Shown here: piece after piece, positions 46,229 to 56,690 of the stretch
Numbering within the stretch: the first letter of the stretch is position 1
How the letters are laid out: every line of letters starts with the position of its first letter
Source of the DNA: Nemopilema nomurai
Lineage: Eukaryota > Cnidaria > Scyphozoa > Rhizostomeae > Rhizostomatidae
Assembly (NCBI GenBank): GCA_003864495.1
Contig: ML133413.1
Location: 515,724-579,723, forward strand
Reading direction: 5' to 3'
Length of the DNA: 64,000 nt
The notes under the pieces: generated by a model
What the model saw: only the letters and a program-made list of their open reading frames with translations
What the model was told of the DNA's origin: nothing
Database searches by the model: none
Made by a program: the position numbers and the translations under genes

Positions 46229-46740
46229 ATGGCAAGTTCATTCAAAATCGAAACATATTATTGTCCATCTATATGGTCTCTGGACATGTCATCGGACTTT
46301 CTGAACTTCTTCTCTGTTGTCTATGCAATTTTATCCGTCACTGTCATATTCTATAACTTGACTCTAATCTACAAACTGTACAGTAGCAGTTCAACACAAT
46401 CACAAACAAACTCATTCTGCTGATTAATCTATCAGACCTTTGAACAGGCAATCTATCAAACCTAGTTCTACCGGCTCTGTTAATTATATTAGCTAAAAGG
46501 GACAAGTCCCACAACAGTACGTTTAAACTGGTTGTTTGGTATGGCACATTTCTTCTTGGGTACTTCTCTTTTTCTCTAATGCTGATACGAGTATTAATGG
46601 ATCGCTACGTAACAAAACTTAAAATATACAGTACGTTCATGAACGAGTTTCGAATGAAGATTATCGTTGTAATCAGGTTCGCGATATCAGCAACAGTCAC
46701 ATACTTAAGGCAGTAATACGGTTTCGGCATACTGGTGGGT
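46229..46740 (+). pseudogene. GPCR pseudogene (N-terminus to TM4, several breaks)
   Basis: ATG 46229 opens MASSFKIETYYCPS and TM1, then frameshifts in the first intracellular loop (SSSTQSQTN in place of x-x-Q-F-N-T-I-T-N). The other frame carries T-N-K-L-I-L-L-I-N-L-S-D-L, a stop (TGA), then LVLPALLI and TM3. The DRY motif is present but the next two residues (L-H) are deleted (M-D-R-Y-V-T-K-L). It breaks down after the TM4 start at about 46715. The lesions are shared with the mirror copy at 54420-54921, so they are real and older than the palindrome. Confidence 0.82.
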
Positions 46741-47523
46741 TATAGTATCGAGAGAAGGAGCTTTTACCAGAAATGATGAGCGATTAAGAACAGCTCTTTC
46801 AAGAATAAAGACCATATATTTTAAGCCAACCAAAACATTAAAATTGGATTGATAGAATTTTTGGTCACCACTATCCTGTTTAATGCGATCGCAAAAAACT
46901 AACTAAATTTGTCGAATGATTATAACCATTCGCTCAGCTCATATTTTGCTGAGCTCATATTTACACAGAACAAAAATAAGCAATTAATTTTTTTTATACG
47001 AACTTCCTCTTCTTGAATCAGATTCCTGAATATAACTTTACATTAAAAACTTATCTTGACTGATTTATTTATAATCAAATATATTAAAGAAGTTTACGGC
47101 CTTTGAAAACGATAGAACTCGGTATATTAAATATTCGCTTTTGAAAGAAGGATGACTATTTTAAATATTAACTTCCTGAAACCGATTTTATAGAAACAAA
47201 ACTAAGTACTATTTACGCATGTATTATAAAATTCGATGAATAAATTCAATTAAAACAGCTTATTAGACACAAGAAAGACTGGCATTCAAGCTAACCTATG
47301 CAAATATTAAGAATTGCACATATATATATAAGAGTCATGCAAGATAAATAGTCTTTGCCTCAGTGGAGCGTAAGAAGACGATCAATGGTCAATGTTTTTG
47401 TCTTCTGCATGATAGCCTAACTTCTTTTTGATGTGTTCAGTTGCATGTTGTGGAATTTGTTGGTAGACAAAACTTCGTTACCGGTAATCATCTTTCTATA
47501 GATCTACAGCAATGGAAACCGTA
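46365..47523. repeat. Nested inverted repeat D, arm 2 (left half)
   Basis: Reverse-complement partner of 41948-43465. After the receptor remnant it contains only non-coding similarity. 47524-47940 and 48216-48960 hold nothing that I recognise. Confidence 0.7.
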
Positions 47524-47940
47524 AGACTTTCCTATTTGAAAATTTGTTCTAGTTTTGAGTGCCAACCAGTGTATAGCAATGTGAAATATGTTGCACTAGA
47601 CATATGAAAGCTAATTTTGCTTGCAGAAATCATAACGGTGAATTTATTACTGTTAAAATTTGATGTTTCAGTTCATGGAAAGTGCAATGATTTCACCGTG
47701 TTTCAGTGTGGTATTTTTTTGGTATTGTGACATTAATTTGCTCAGTGATATTAAGCTTTGTTTATTAATTTTAAGTGTGCGAATAAAAGTCGTCATTGTC
47801 CTTGATTTGAAAAATGTTAAAATTGACGTGACTAAACTAACGACAAAGTTGTTCACCTTTGCATATCACTTTTAACCGCTATGTATGGACAACGTTCCTT
47901 TCGCTTCTAATTCAACTTGCCGCCAACCTGTTCAATTTCA

Positions 47941-48215
47941 TTGATTTGATTTGATTTGTTTCTACCTTGCATCCGAAGGTAGTTTTAGGACACCTAGAAG
48001 CTTGAGCTTATCGAGCAGTGTCCTGGTCCTTCCTCTCGATGTGACCACACCTCGTGATTCCTTATGCCTGGAATTACAGAGAGATTACAGAGAGCTGGCA
48101 ACTCTCCTCACTCTGGGTGAAAGTTTGGTCATGCCAGGGACTCAAACCACGGACCCTTGGGTCCGTAGTCAGCACCTCTAGCCACTGAGCCATCCTCGCA
48201 CTGAGCCATCCTCGC
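47941..48215 (-). mobile_element. tRNA-derived SINE (left-arm copy)
   Basis: Mirror of the SINE at 52929-53203. On the minus strand it has a tRNA-like head with Pol III boxes A and B, a central domain and a pentanucleotide tail (tttga/caaat repeats at 47941-47958). The 16-base head duplication at 48184-48215 is identical in both arms, so the insertion predates the palindrome. Confidence 0.8.
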
Positions 48216-48967
48216 CATCATTGCATTTCTTTCTTGATTTTTTTTTCATAAAACGAATTTTCAAAGTATTACTGGCTAAATGGAGAATGTCAAATAATGC
48301 TCCGAGCTGCAGGACAGCTTGCAACAAAAACCAACAAACCAGAGAAGAAATCAAATCCAATTGTTTCGATTAATCCGGGGTATCGTAGATTGCGAAAATG
48401 AAAATTAAGAAAAATATGCTTAAGTGTCATAGGCAATTATATTTTTCTTAAGACGAATTGTACTAAAAAGGTTTCACGAAATCATCAAAGTTTTATGCAA
48501 CTCTAGACTGGAAAATAAGTAGGCAAAAAAATTATAAATAGGTGTGTGAACATTCTCCGAATTTTTTACTCATAACACAATGGAGATTTGGCAGCCAACA
48601 CAAAGACTGTTTGCTTTCTGCATTGTCACCGGATGATATTTCTACCGTGCTCTATTTACTAGCTTATCTAGCAAACATTTCCTTTTGCTAAAGTGTGACA
48701 TATTACGAACATTGCCTGAAAAATAATGTCACATTTAAACCAAGAGTTCTTGCTCCTCTTATTTATTAGCTTGGCTGCAGTAACTCCGCTACAATGTAAT
48801 TTAAATGGGTTATGAACATAGCTCGGTCAAATTGTCTCTGAATTAAAATCTTTTTAAGTGACACTCTAAAAGAAGCAGTGGATGCATTCCAAGTCAAAGA
48901 TGAATGAAAATGGTGAACTAATCCAGTAGAACAGTATTTTATGGAATCAACGTCTTTTTACTATTAC

Positions 48968-49060
48968 CAGAGCTATCGGTTCATGCGGTAGAGCACTTGA
49001 AGTACATAGTCAAGGATTGTGAGTTCCAGTTTCCCTCGGGTTGGTTTTTTCTGCACTCTC
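48968..49060 (+). mobile_element. Degenerate second tRNA-like SINE head
   Basis: The sequence 'gagctatcggttcatgcgg' followed by 'tagagcacttg' resembles a tRNA 5' half with box A. About 35 bases later, 'gtgagttccagtttccctc' resembles box B and the T-arm. Spacing fits a tRNA-derived head. It is not a functional tRNA (T-loop consensus broken). It precedes LINE sequence at about 49090. Confidence 0.45.
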
Positions 49061-49089
49061 TTATTTATACAAAAATTAAAATAGTAATT

Positions 49090-49752
49090 AAATTCCAAAG
49101 ACAAAGGCAAAGACCATGCCCAAATTCCTTCCCTGGATGGACAGCAAGATACGTATATTTAAATCAACGGTATAACTTATCAAAAATTAAAAGATTCCAT
49201 AAAAACACTGGTCAGGGAAGAATAAGAAAAGTTTAGAAACAGATTCAGCGAAAACTGAAAATAGCAGAGGCAAAATATTGGAAAAGAAAGCTTGCGTACA
49301 CAGATAATGAAGATTTGATTTCTAAAGACTGGCAAAACATCTAACAGGCGCAAAAAGATAAGGGAGAAAAAAGTAGACCCAATCAAAAGTGAAACAGGAG
49401 GTATATTGACAAGTGATGAGCAAAAAGCTAAATGCTTCTAGAAAGTCTTTTCAAATGTAGGAGAATAATTTGCAAATAATTTGACTAAAACGACATTTAG
49501 CAAGTTCAATACCTTTCAGAGTACATTTAGTGGCCCCCTGAAGTGAATTTAAATTTCCAGATGTATAGTACAGGGAATGTACGCTGCTGGGGATGTACAT
49601 TGACAGTAAGGTGACATGGAACACACAAATAGAGAAAGTTGCAAGAAGGAAATTTGAAGTTTATACCATAATGTTACGAAAGATCAAATTCCTGCCAAGT
49701 GAAGAACTTGAGAAAATCTACTTCATCATGATTGTTCCAAAAAGAACATTAT
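49090..49752 (+). pseudogene. LINE ORF2 remnant (linker and RT C-terminal region)
   Basis: Interrupted frames include N-L-S-K-I-K-R-F-H-K-N-T-G-Q and K-L-K-I-A-E-A-K-Y-W-K-R-K, as in the segment between endonuclease and RT of CR1/RTE-like LINEs. After a large internal loss come T-W-N-T-Q-I-E-K-V-A-R-R-K and M-L-R-K-I-K-F-L-P-S-E, as in the region following the RT palm. The mirror copy at 51329-52070 reads D-S-K-V-T-W-N-T. It is cut at the inner edge of the palindrome arm. Confidence 0.65.
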
Positions 49753-49833
49753 GTTGACCGATGGCAGAATCATTTGTTTTAACAGTGTTTCTAGACCTAC
49801 AAGAGCGAGGAGGCTGTTCTCTTTGAGGGGCAA
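49751..49833 (-). repeat. Inverted 83-base piece of the Penelope-like ORF
   Basis: It is the reverse complement of 50124-50206 with one mismatch that I can see. It begins exactly where palindrome arm C ends (49752), so the arm-spacer junction lies at the edge of this inverted fragment. Confidence 0.85.
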
Positions 49834-49848
49834 AAGTGCCCAGTTTAT

Positions 49849-50403
49849 TTGAAACTACCATGTATTGGTAACACTTCCTTGCGATTCGAGAGTCAGATTA
49901 GGCAAGCCATAACGAGATGTTTCTTTGCTGTCAATCCTCGGATTGTTTACAGCACTAGGAAAGCCCTTCTATCCATTCAAAAGGATTGCGTTCCTACCAA
50001 CCAAAAAAGTTCCGTCATTTATGAATTTACGTGCCAGTGTGATTCTGGCTACGTAGGACGCACAACCCAAAGATTGGGATATGGGATAGAACAGCATGTT
50101 CCTTCCAACATAAGAAACAAAATTGCCCCTCAAAGAGAACAGCCTCCTCGCTCTTGTAGGTCTAGAAACACTGTTAAAACAAGTGATTCTGCCATCGGTC
50201 AACATCTTTTGGACAACCCAGATTGTGCAAAATTCTATAATGACGACATGTTTCGGATAATTGGCAGAGCCCGGTCGTTCTTCCATCTAGCAGTTTTGGA
50301 GTCGATCTACATAAAGACAAAAAAACCGCCATGTGTAGACAGAAGGAGTTCGTTTTCTCTCTTGGACTCCAGTGTATATTTTTCCTTAGGCTCGCTGCAT
50401 TGA
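49849..50403 (+). pseudogene. Penelope-like element, C-terminal part with GIY-YIG endonuclease
   Basis: 184 open codons, lacking an ATG at the left edge (TTG), end at TGA 50401-50403. In order: K-L-P-C-I-G-N and a basic R-Q-A-I-T-R-C connector; R-I-V-Y-S-T; K-D-C-V-P; then the GIY-YIG core S-V-I-Y-E-F-T-C-Q-C-D-S-G-Y-V-G-R-T with R-L; then I-E-Q-H-V-P; and a C-terminal block D-S-A-I-G-Q-H-L-L, R-A-R-S, L-E-S-I-Y-I-K. This arrangement (Cys-rich insert between the GIY and YIG strands, then the H-V-P and I-G-Q-H-L motifs) is characteristic of endonuclease-positive Penelope-like retroelements. The upstream reverse transcriptase is missing, so the copy is 5'-truncated and dead. It lies in the spacer, unique to the centre of the palindrome. 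Confidence 0.88.
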
Positions 50404-50511
50404 TTAGTCAACTATACCGGTCTTGTGCTTGCGTCTTTCTGATTGGCTTATTTCGATACACAACTGGGTATATATTTTCCATCGTGTTTTTCGGAACCTT
50501 ATTCTGACGTT

Positions 50512-50553
50512 TTATGCTCCGAGGAGTGTCAGACGAAAAAGCTTTAAGTATGG
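50512..50553 (+). ncRNA. Hammerhead-ribozyme-like motif in the Penelope-like 3' region
   Basis: About 110 bases after the GIY-YIG stop codon: stem I strand TTATGCT, core CCGAGGA (50519-50525; consensus CTGANGA, so U4 is changed), GTGTCAGAC (50526-50534), GAAA (50535-50538), helix III AAAGCTTT-like with U16.1 present and A17 at 50546, then AGTATGG pairing back to stem I with one wobble. Hammerheads with minimal helix III are known from Penelope-like element terminal repeats, which supports the placement. The U4 change suggests that it is inactive. Confidence 0.45.
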
Positions 50554-50639
50554 CGTAAAATCTTTGCTTTTCTCAAAGCCATTTTCATATTATGGAACAC
50601 GTTAAACTCTGATCTGAAAAGTGTTCAAAACTTTTCAAA

Positions 50640-51384
50640 CTTTAAAAAAACCATTGACAAAGAATTGCAAAATAATGAAACAAATTTTTTCTAGTAAAGG
50701 AATTACCTAAATATATAAACCGTAATTTCTAGTTGTTCAATTCTCTCTGATGGCAATCAAGTCACAATTACTCTAAGAGAGATTCCGCGTTGATGAACTA
50801 CCGATAAAATATTTTTTTGTTATGAAAAAAGGATATTTAAAACTTTTGAACATATTTCATAAAATATTTAATCTAAAGATTGAAAAAGTTAGAGAAATTT
50901 ACTTTGAAGCTTATCATTGCTTAAACAAAGTCCCACTTCATCGAAACTTTATAAATCCAAGACTGGATATCTCTCAAATCTAAGGGACAGTTGGGAAAAA
51001 TATGTTAAACTGAAAGTGAAAAGTCGTCTACCAAGCAAGAAAATTCTTTGCTACAAATGTATCCCACAGCAAACATCATTGGAAAACTGCAACATTGATT
51101 GAATAGTCGACTATCGATTGTTTTCTAATATTAGGAAAGACCCAGGTGGCAATTAATATTTCCTATCATCTTTGCATTGCGCAGTCTTTCCTTAAATGCA
51201 TTTTAGGCTTCATTTGACTTTCATTCCTTTTAAATAGGTCAATCTCCCACGAAATGTCACAATGATAGACTAAGTTCTGAATTTTAAAAGTTTAATTGAA
51301 TTTAGAATGCTCTCTAGTATTTGTCATTTTACAAAAAATCTTTCTTTAAATGCTTCCTGAAAACTGACAAAAAGAATTCTTCTG
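50640..51384. repeat. Palindrome spacer, second half; orphan GPCR 5' flank at 51100-51384
   Basis: 50640-51100 holds nothing recognised. 51100-51384 is a reverse-complement relative of 23230-23480, the outer part of a receptor 5' flank, with no receptor attached: the right palindrome arm begins at 51385 instead. Confidence 0.55.
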
Positions 51385-52070
51385 ATAATGTTCCTTTTGG
51401 AACAATCATGATGAAGTAGATTTTCTCAAGGTCTTCACTTGGCAGGAATTTGATCTTTCGTAACATTATGTTATAAACTTCAAATTTCCTTCTTGCAACT
51501 TTCTCTATTTGTGTGTTCCATGTCACCTTACTGTCAATGTACATCCCCAGCAGCGTACATTCCCTGTACTATACATCTGGAAATTTAAATTCACTTCAGG
51601 GGGCCACTAAATGTACTCTGAAAGGTATTGAACTTGCTAAATGTCGTTTTAGTCAAATTATTTGCAAATTATTCTCCTACATTTGAAAAGACTTTCTAGA
51701 AGCATTTAGCTTTTTGCTCATCACTTGTCAATATACCTCCTGTTTCACTTTTGATTGGGTCTACTTTTTTTCTCCCTTATCTTTTTGCGCCTGTTAGATG
51801 TTTTGCCAGTCTTTAGAAATCAAATCTTCATTATCTGTGTACGCAAGCTTTCTTTTCCAATATTTTGCCTCTGCTATTTTCAGTTTTCGCTGAATCTGTT
51901 TCTAAACTTTTCTTATTCTTCCCTGACCAGTGTTTTTATGGAATCTTTTAATTTTTGATAAGTTATACCGTTGATTTATAAATATACGTATCTTGCTGTC
52001 CATCCAGGGAAGGAATTTGGGCATGGTCTTTGCCTTTGTCTTTGGAATTTAATTACTATTTTAATTTTTG
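51329..52070 (-). pseudogene. LINE ORF2 remnant (right-arm copy)
   Basis: Mirror of 49090-49752. A minus-strand frame reads Y-I-D-S-K-V-T-W-N-T, then K-V-A-R-R-K and K-I-K-F-L-P-S-E-D-L-E-K-I-Y, and continues a few codons beyond the arm edge at 51385 into spacer sequence. Frameshifts and stops separate it from the linker block further upstream. Confidence 0.65.
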
Positions 52071-52079
52071 TATAAATAA

Positions 52080-52172
52080 AGAGAGTGCAGAAAAAACCAA
52101 CCCGAGGGAAACTGGAACTCACAATCCTTGACTATGTACTTCAAGTGCTCTACCGCATGAACCGATAGCTCT
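52080..52172 (-). mobile_element. Degenerate second tRNA-like SINE head (right-arm copy)
   Basis: Mirror of 48968-49060, with the same box A-like and box B-like strings on the minus strand. Non-functional as a tRNA. Confidence 0.45.
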
Positions 52173-52928
52173 GGTAATAGTAAAAAGACGTTGATTCCAT
52201 AAAATACTGTTCTACTGGATTAGTTCACCATTTTCATTCATCTTTGACTTGGAATGCATCCACTGCTTCTTTTAGAGTGTCACTTAAAAAGATTTTAATT
52301 CAGAGACAATTTGACCGAGCTATGTTCATAACCCATTTAAATTACATTGTAGGCGGAGTTACTGCAGCCAAGCTAATAAATAAGAGGAGCAAGAACTCTT
52401 GGTTTAAATGTGACATTATTTTTCAGGCAATGTTCGTAATATGTCACACTTTAGCAAAAGGAAATGTTTGCTAGATAAGCTAGTAAATAGAGCACGGTAG
52501 AAATATCATCCGGTGTGACAATGCAGAAAGCAAACAGTCTTTGTGTTGGCTGCCAAATCTCCATTGTGTTATGAGTAAAAAATTCGGAGAATGTTCACAC
52601 ACCTATTTATAATTTTTTTGCCTACTTATTTTCCAGTCTAGAGTTGCATAAAACTTTGATGATTTCGTGAAACCTTTTTAGTACAATTCGTCTTAAGAAA
52701 AATATAATTGCCTATGACACTTAAGCATATTTTTCTTAATTTTCATTTTCGCAATCTACGATACCCCGGATTAATCGAAACAATTGGATTTGATTTCTTC
52801 TCTGGTTTGTTGGTTTTTGTTGCAAGCTGTCCTGCAGCTCGGAGCATTATTTGACATTCTCCATTTAGCCAGTAATACTTTGAAAATTCGTTTTATGAAA
52901 AAAAAATCAAGAAAGAAATGCAATGATG

Positions 52929-53203
52929 GCGAGGATGGCTCAGTGCGAGGATGGCTCAGTGGCTAGAGGTGCTGACTACGGACCCAAGGGTCCGTGGTTT
53001 GAGTCCCTGGCATGACCAAACTTTCACCCAGAGTGAGGAGAGTTGCCAGCTCTCTGTAATCTCTCTGTAATTCCAGGCATAAGGAATCACGAGGTGTGGT
53101 CACATCGAGAGGAAGGACCAGGACACTGCTCGATAAGCTCAAGCTTCTAGGTGTCCTAAAACTACCTTCGGATGCAAGGTAGAAACAAATCAAATCAAAT
53201 CAA
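52929..53203 (+). mobile_element. tRNA-derived SINE (right-arm copy)
   Basis: The head matches a tRNA-like Pol III promoter: box A TGGCTCAGTGG at 52952-52962 and box B GGTTTGAGTCC at 52996-53006. A central domain follows ('cacgaggtgtggtcacatcg', 'accaggacactgctcgataa', a gtgtcct motif), and the element ends in a caaat-type tail to 53203. The first 16 bases (gcgaggatggctcagt) are tandemly duplicated at 52929-52944 and 52945-52960. Total about 275 bp, a typical SINE size. The central domain is shared with the repeats at 3838, 6990 and 29960, which have other 5' parts. Mobilised in trans by a LINE, partner unknown. Confidence 0.85.
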
Positions 53204-54419
53204 TGAAATTGAACAGGTTGGCGGCAAGTTGAATTAGAAGCGAAAGGAACGTTGTCCATACATAAGCGGTTAAAAGTGATATGCAAAGGTGAACAACAGT
53301 TTGTCGTTAGTTTAGTCACGTCAATTTTAACATTTTTCAAATCAAGGACAATGACGACTTTTATTCGCACACTTAAAATTAATAAACAAAGCTTAATATC
53401 ACTGAGCAAATTAATGTCACAATACCAAAAAAATACCACACTGAAACACGGTGAAATCATTGGCACTTTCCATGAACTGAAACATCAAATTTTAACAGTA
53501 ATAAATTCACCGTTATGATTTCTGCAAGCAAAATTAGCTTTCATATGTCTAGTGCAACATATTTCACATTGCTATACACTGGTTGGCACTCAAAACTAGA
53601 ACAAATTTTCAAATAGGAAAGTCTTACGGTTTCCATTGCTGTAGATCTATAGAAAGATGATTACCGGTAACGAAGTTTTGTCTACCAACAAATTCCACAA
53701 CATGCAACTGAACACATCAAAAAGAAGTTAGGCTATCATGCAGAAGACAAAAACATTGACCATTGATCGTCTTCTTACGCTCCACTGAGGCAAAGACTAT
53801 TTATCTTGCATGACTCTTATATATATATGTGCAATTCTTAATATTTGCATAGGTTAGCTTGAATGCCAGTCTTTCTTGTGTCTAATAAGCTGTTTTAATT
53901 GAATTTATTCATCGAATTTTATAATACATGCGTAAATAGTACTTAGTTTTGTTTCTATAAAATCGGTTTCAGGAAGTTAATATTTAAAATAGTCATCCTT
54001 CTTTCAAAAGCGAATATTTAATATACCGAGTTCTATCGTTTTCAAAGGCCGTAAACTTCTTTAATATATTTGATTATAAATAAATCAGTCAAGATAAGTT
54101 TTTAATGTAAAGTTATATATACAGGAATCTGATTCAAGAAGAGGAAGTTCGTATAAAAAAAATTAATTGCTTATTTTTGTTCTGTGTAAATATGAGCTCA
54201 GCAAAATATGAGCTGAGCGAATGGTTATAATCATTCGACAAATTTAGTTAGTTTTTTGCGATCGCATTAAACAGGATAGTGGTGACCAAAAATTCTATCA
54301 ATCCAATTTTAATGTTTTGGTTGGCTTAAAATATATGGTCTTTATTCTTGAAAGAGCTGTTCTTAATCGCTCATCATTTCTGGTAAAAGCTCCTTCTCTC
54401 GATACTATAACCCACCAGT

Positions 54420-54921
54420 ATGCCGAAACCGTATTACTGCCTTAAGTATGTGACTGTTGCTGATATCGCGAACCTGATTACAACGATAATCTTCATTCGA
54501 AACTCGTTCATGAACGTACTGTATATTTTAAGTTTTGTTACGTAGCGATCCATTAATACTCGTATCAGCATTAGAGAAAAAGAGAAGTACCCAAGAAGAA
54601 ATGTGCCATACCAAACAACCAGTTTAAACGTACTGTTGTGGGACTTGTCCCTTTTAGCTAATATAATTAACAGAGCCGGTAGAACTAGGTTTGATAGATT
54701 GCCTGTTCAAAGGTCTGATAGATTAATCAGCAGAATGAGTTTGTTTGTGATTGTGTTGAACTGCTACTGTACAGTTTGTAGATTAGAGTCAAGTTATAGA
54801 ATATGACAGTGACGGATAAAATTGCATAGACAACAGAGAAGAAGTTCAGAAAGTCCGATGACATGTCCAGAGACCATATAGATGGACAATAATATGTTTC
54901 GATTTTGAATGAACTTGCCAT
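54420..54921 (-). pseudogene. GPCR pseudogene (right-arm copy of 46229-46740)
   Basis: ATG 54921 opens MASSFKIETYYC; the loop-1 frameshift, the stop after the TM2 D-L, the M-D-R-Y-V-T-K-L deletion and the loss after TM4 are all the same as in the left arm. Shared lesions show that the gene was dead before the arms formed. Confidence 0.82.
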
Positions 54922-55013
54922 TAGCGAAAAATCCTTTAGATTGAAAACTATTGGAACAAAAGCTGAATGTCTTTCTTAAAATTCTTATTCTTTTCTTTCA
55001 CCAAAACTGCCTG

Positions 55014-55621
55014 CAGGGGTGGATCCAGACGTTAGCAACCTTTGCTCGAGCATAAGTCAGATTTCCTCAAACAATTTCCTTTTGCATCAATTAACGTCAT
55101 CCAATGCCACAAAAATTCTTCCTGTTCTCTGGAATTATATCACAACCTGTTGCCGCTATTGCTGTTGTTTTGTTCGTCAAGCCAATCCCAGGCAAGTTGA
55201 GCTATGCAATTGTTGTAGAAAGTTTCCAATAAAATTCAGTGCAGACTCAAATAGCCAATCAAGATACAAGTTGACCTATGCAATTGTTGTTTAACTGTCC
55301 AATAAACAGATAGACTGACCTATGCAATTGTATTCGCGACCGCTTTTGTCAATAGCCGATTCCAAAATTCTGTCGCGTTCAATCTCCTTTTGAAAATGTC
55401 AACAATAGCCCTTGCGATTTCCGTTCAACAGAAAACAGGGACCAAAGCCTTTGTTAGATTTTATTATATGACTTTAGCGCTGACCACTAACAAAAATTTT
55501 GATCATAATTAGTACTCACCTAAAAGGGGTGTGGCCATCATTTTAGGCAGCCTGAATGGCGTGGCTCTAAAAATTTTCCCTTCCTTTGCTGTAGTCAGAT
55601 TTCTCCCTGAATCCGCCCCTG
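55014..55621. mobile_element. hAT-like non-autonomous element (right-arm copy)
   Basis: CAGGGGTGGATCCAG at 55014 and, inward from 55621 on the minus strand, CAGGGGCGGATTCAG. 608 bp, mirror of 45531-46136, including the repeated 'caattgttgt'-type interior strings. Confidence 0.7.
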
Positions 55622-56579
55622 GTCTGCGTTCATTGACGATAACGTCGTCCAGAGTTCTCTTGCAACTATTATCTTGTTTATGCGGAGTTAATCGCTTTAC
55701 CTCGTATAAAACTTGACAGTTTCTCAAACATGATTTTTGCACCTGGACTTTATGCTTGATAAGAGAACAATTGTTTATCTTGTATGAATCTTTTTATCAC
55801 GGCAATTGTTAATATTTGCACTATTTTACCTGCATGTCACCCGTTGTTGTATCCAAAAAGCTAGCGCATAGAAAGTGTAATTTTATTTCCAATAAAAACA
55901 AAGAATTTGCTCCTGTTTTAAAATTGAAGTCGTTCATTACAAATTCGATTTTACAAATGTAAATACTCGTCTTTCTCGAAGGCTGGAATCCTTTTTTTGT
56001 ATCTGATGTCACTGAATCTTGCCAAATTCGTAATTGATAAACGAAACAATTTCAAGATACATGTTTCATTCAAATACAAATTACTTGATTTAACAAACTC
56101 GTTCTTCTCGAAGGCTGGAAATTTTCTTTTGATATCTGATGTTACTGAAACAACGCATGCAGATCAATCTAACTTTAAATGAAAGTATTTAACTTCCTAT
56201 TTTAGTTGCTGATCATCTTTAAAGATGCAGCAAGTTATGTGCTGAAAAAAGGTTGGTAAATTTGTAAAAAAATTTTCATGGATGACACATTTACGTACAG
56301 TTTTATGAATGATTTATTCAAATCCCACTAGAGATAAGCACTAAGTCTGGATAAGAGTTTTGATTCCAAATAAGAAACCTAAACGCACTTTAAATGTTAG
56401 CTTTGCAAGGTGTCGCTTAAAATAAATGTGATATTTTTGGGTACAGCTTGCCCCCTCTTTTTGACGGTGGTGAGACAGGGAGAGTAAATGCATTGGTCGA
56501 GTATCACCTATATAGAACCAGTGTTACATACCTCAGATTGAGCCTAAAGCTCCTCCAGTTAGTAAATGGTGGTGTCCTT

Positions 56580-56690
56580 TTCAATTCTTCATCGTACACT
56601 ATTCTTCTTCAAATATATTTCCTTATCAAATACATTCTTACCACGCTACTTTCATAGCCAAATAGAACGGTACTTGCTGCTTTATTAAAG
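56580..56690 (-). pseudogene. GPCR TM7/C-tail remnant (right-arm copy)
   Basis: Mirror of 44465-44600: V-L-F-G-Y-E-S-S-V-V-R on the minus strand, followed by a stop. Confidence 0.7.

Larger units (their letters stand above)
38009..49752. repeat. Giant inverted repeat C, left arm
   Basis: This 11.7-kb arm matches the reverse complement of 51385-62689 almost throughout, and the similarity runs into satellite on both outer sides. The inner edge is sharp: 'aacattat' at 49745-49752 pairs with 'ataatgtt' at 51385-51392, after which the sides differ. The length difference is mostly one 459-base block (40894-41352) absent from the right arm. Other differences are scattered substitutions and many 1-base indels. 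Confidence 0.92.

Noticed and set aside
52952..53006. Functional tRNA gene
   Set aside because: Boxes A and B are present, but the acceptor stem does not close and a SINE body and tail follow. It is a SINE head.
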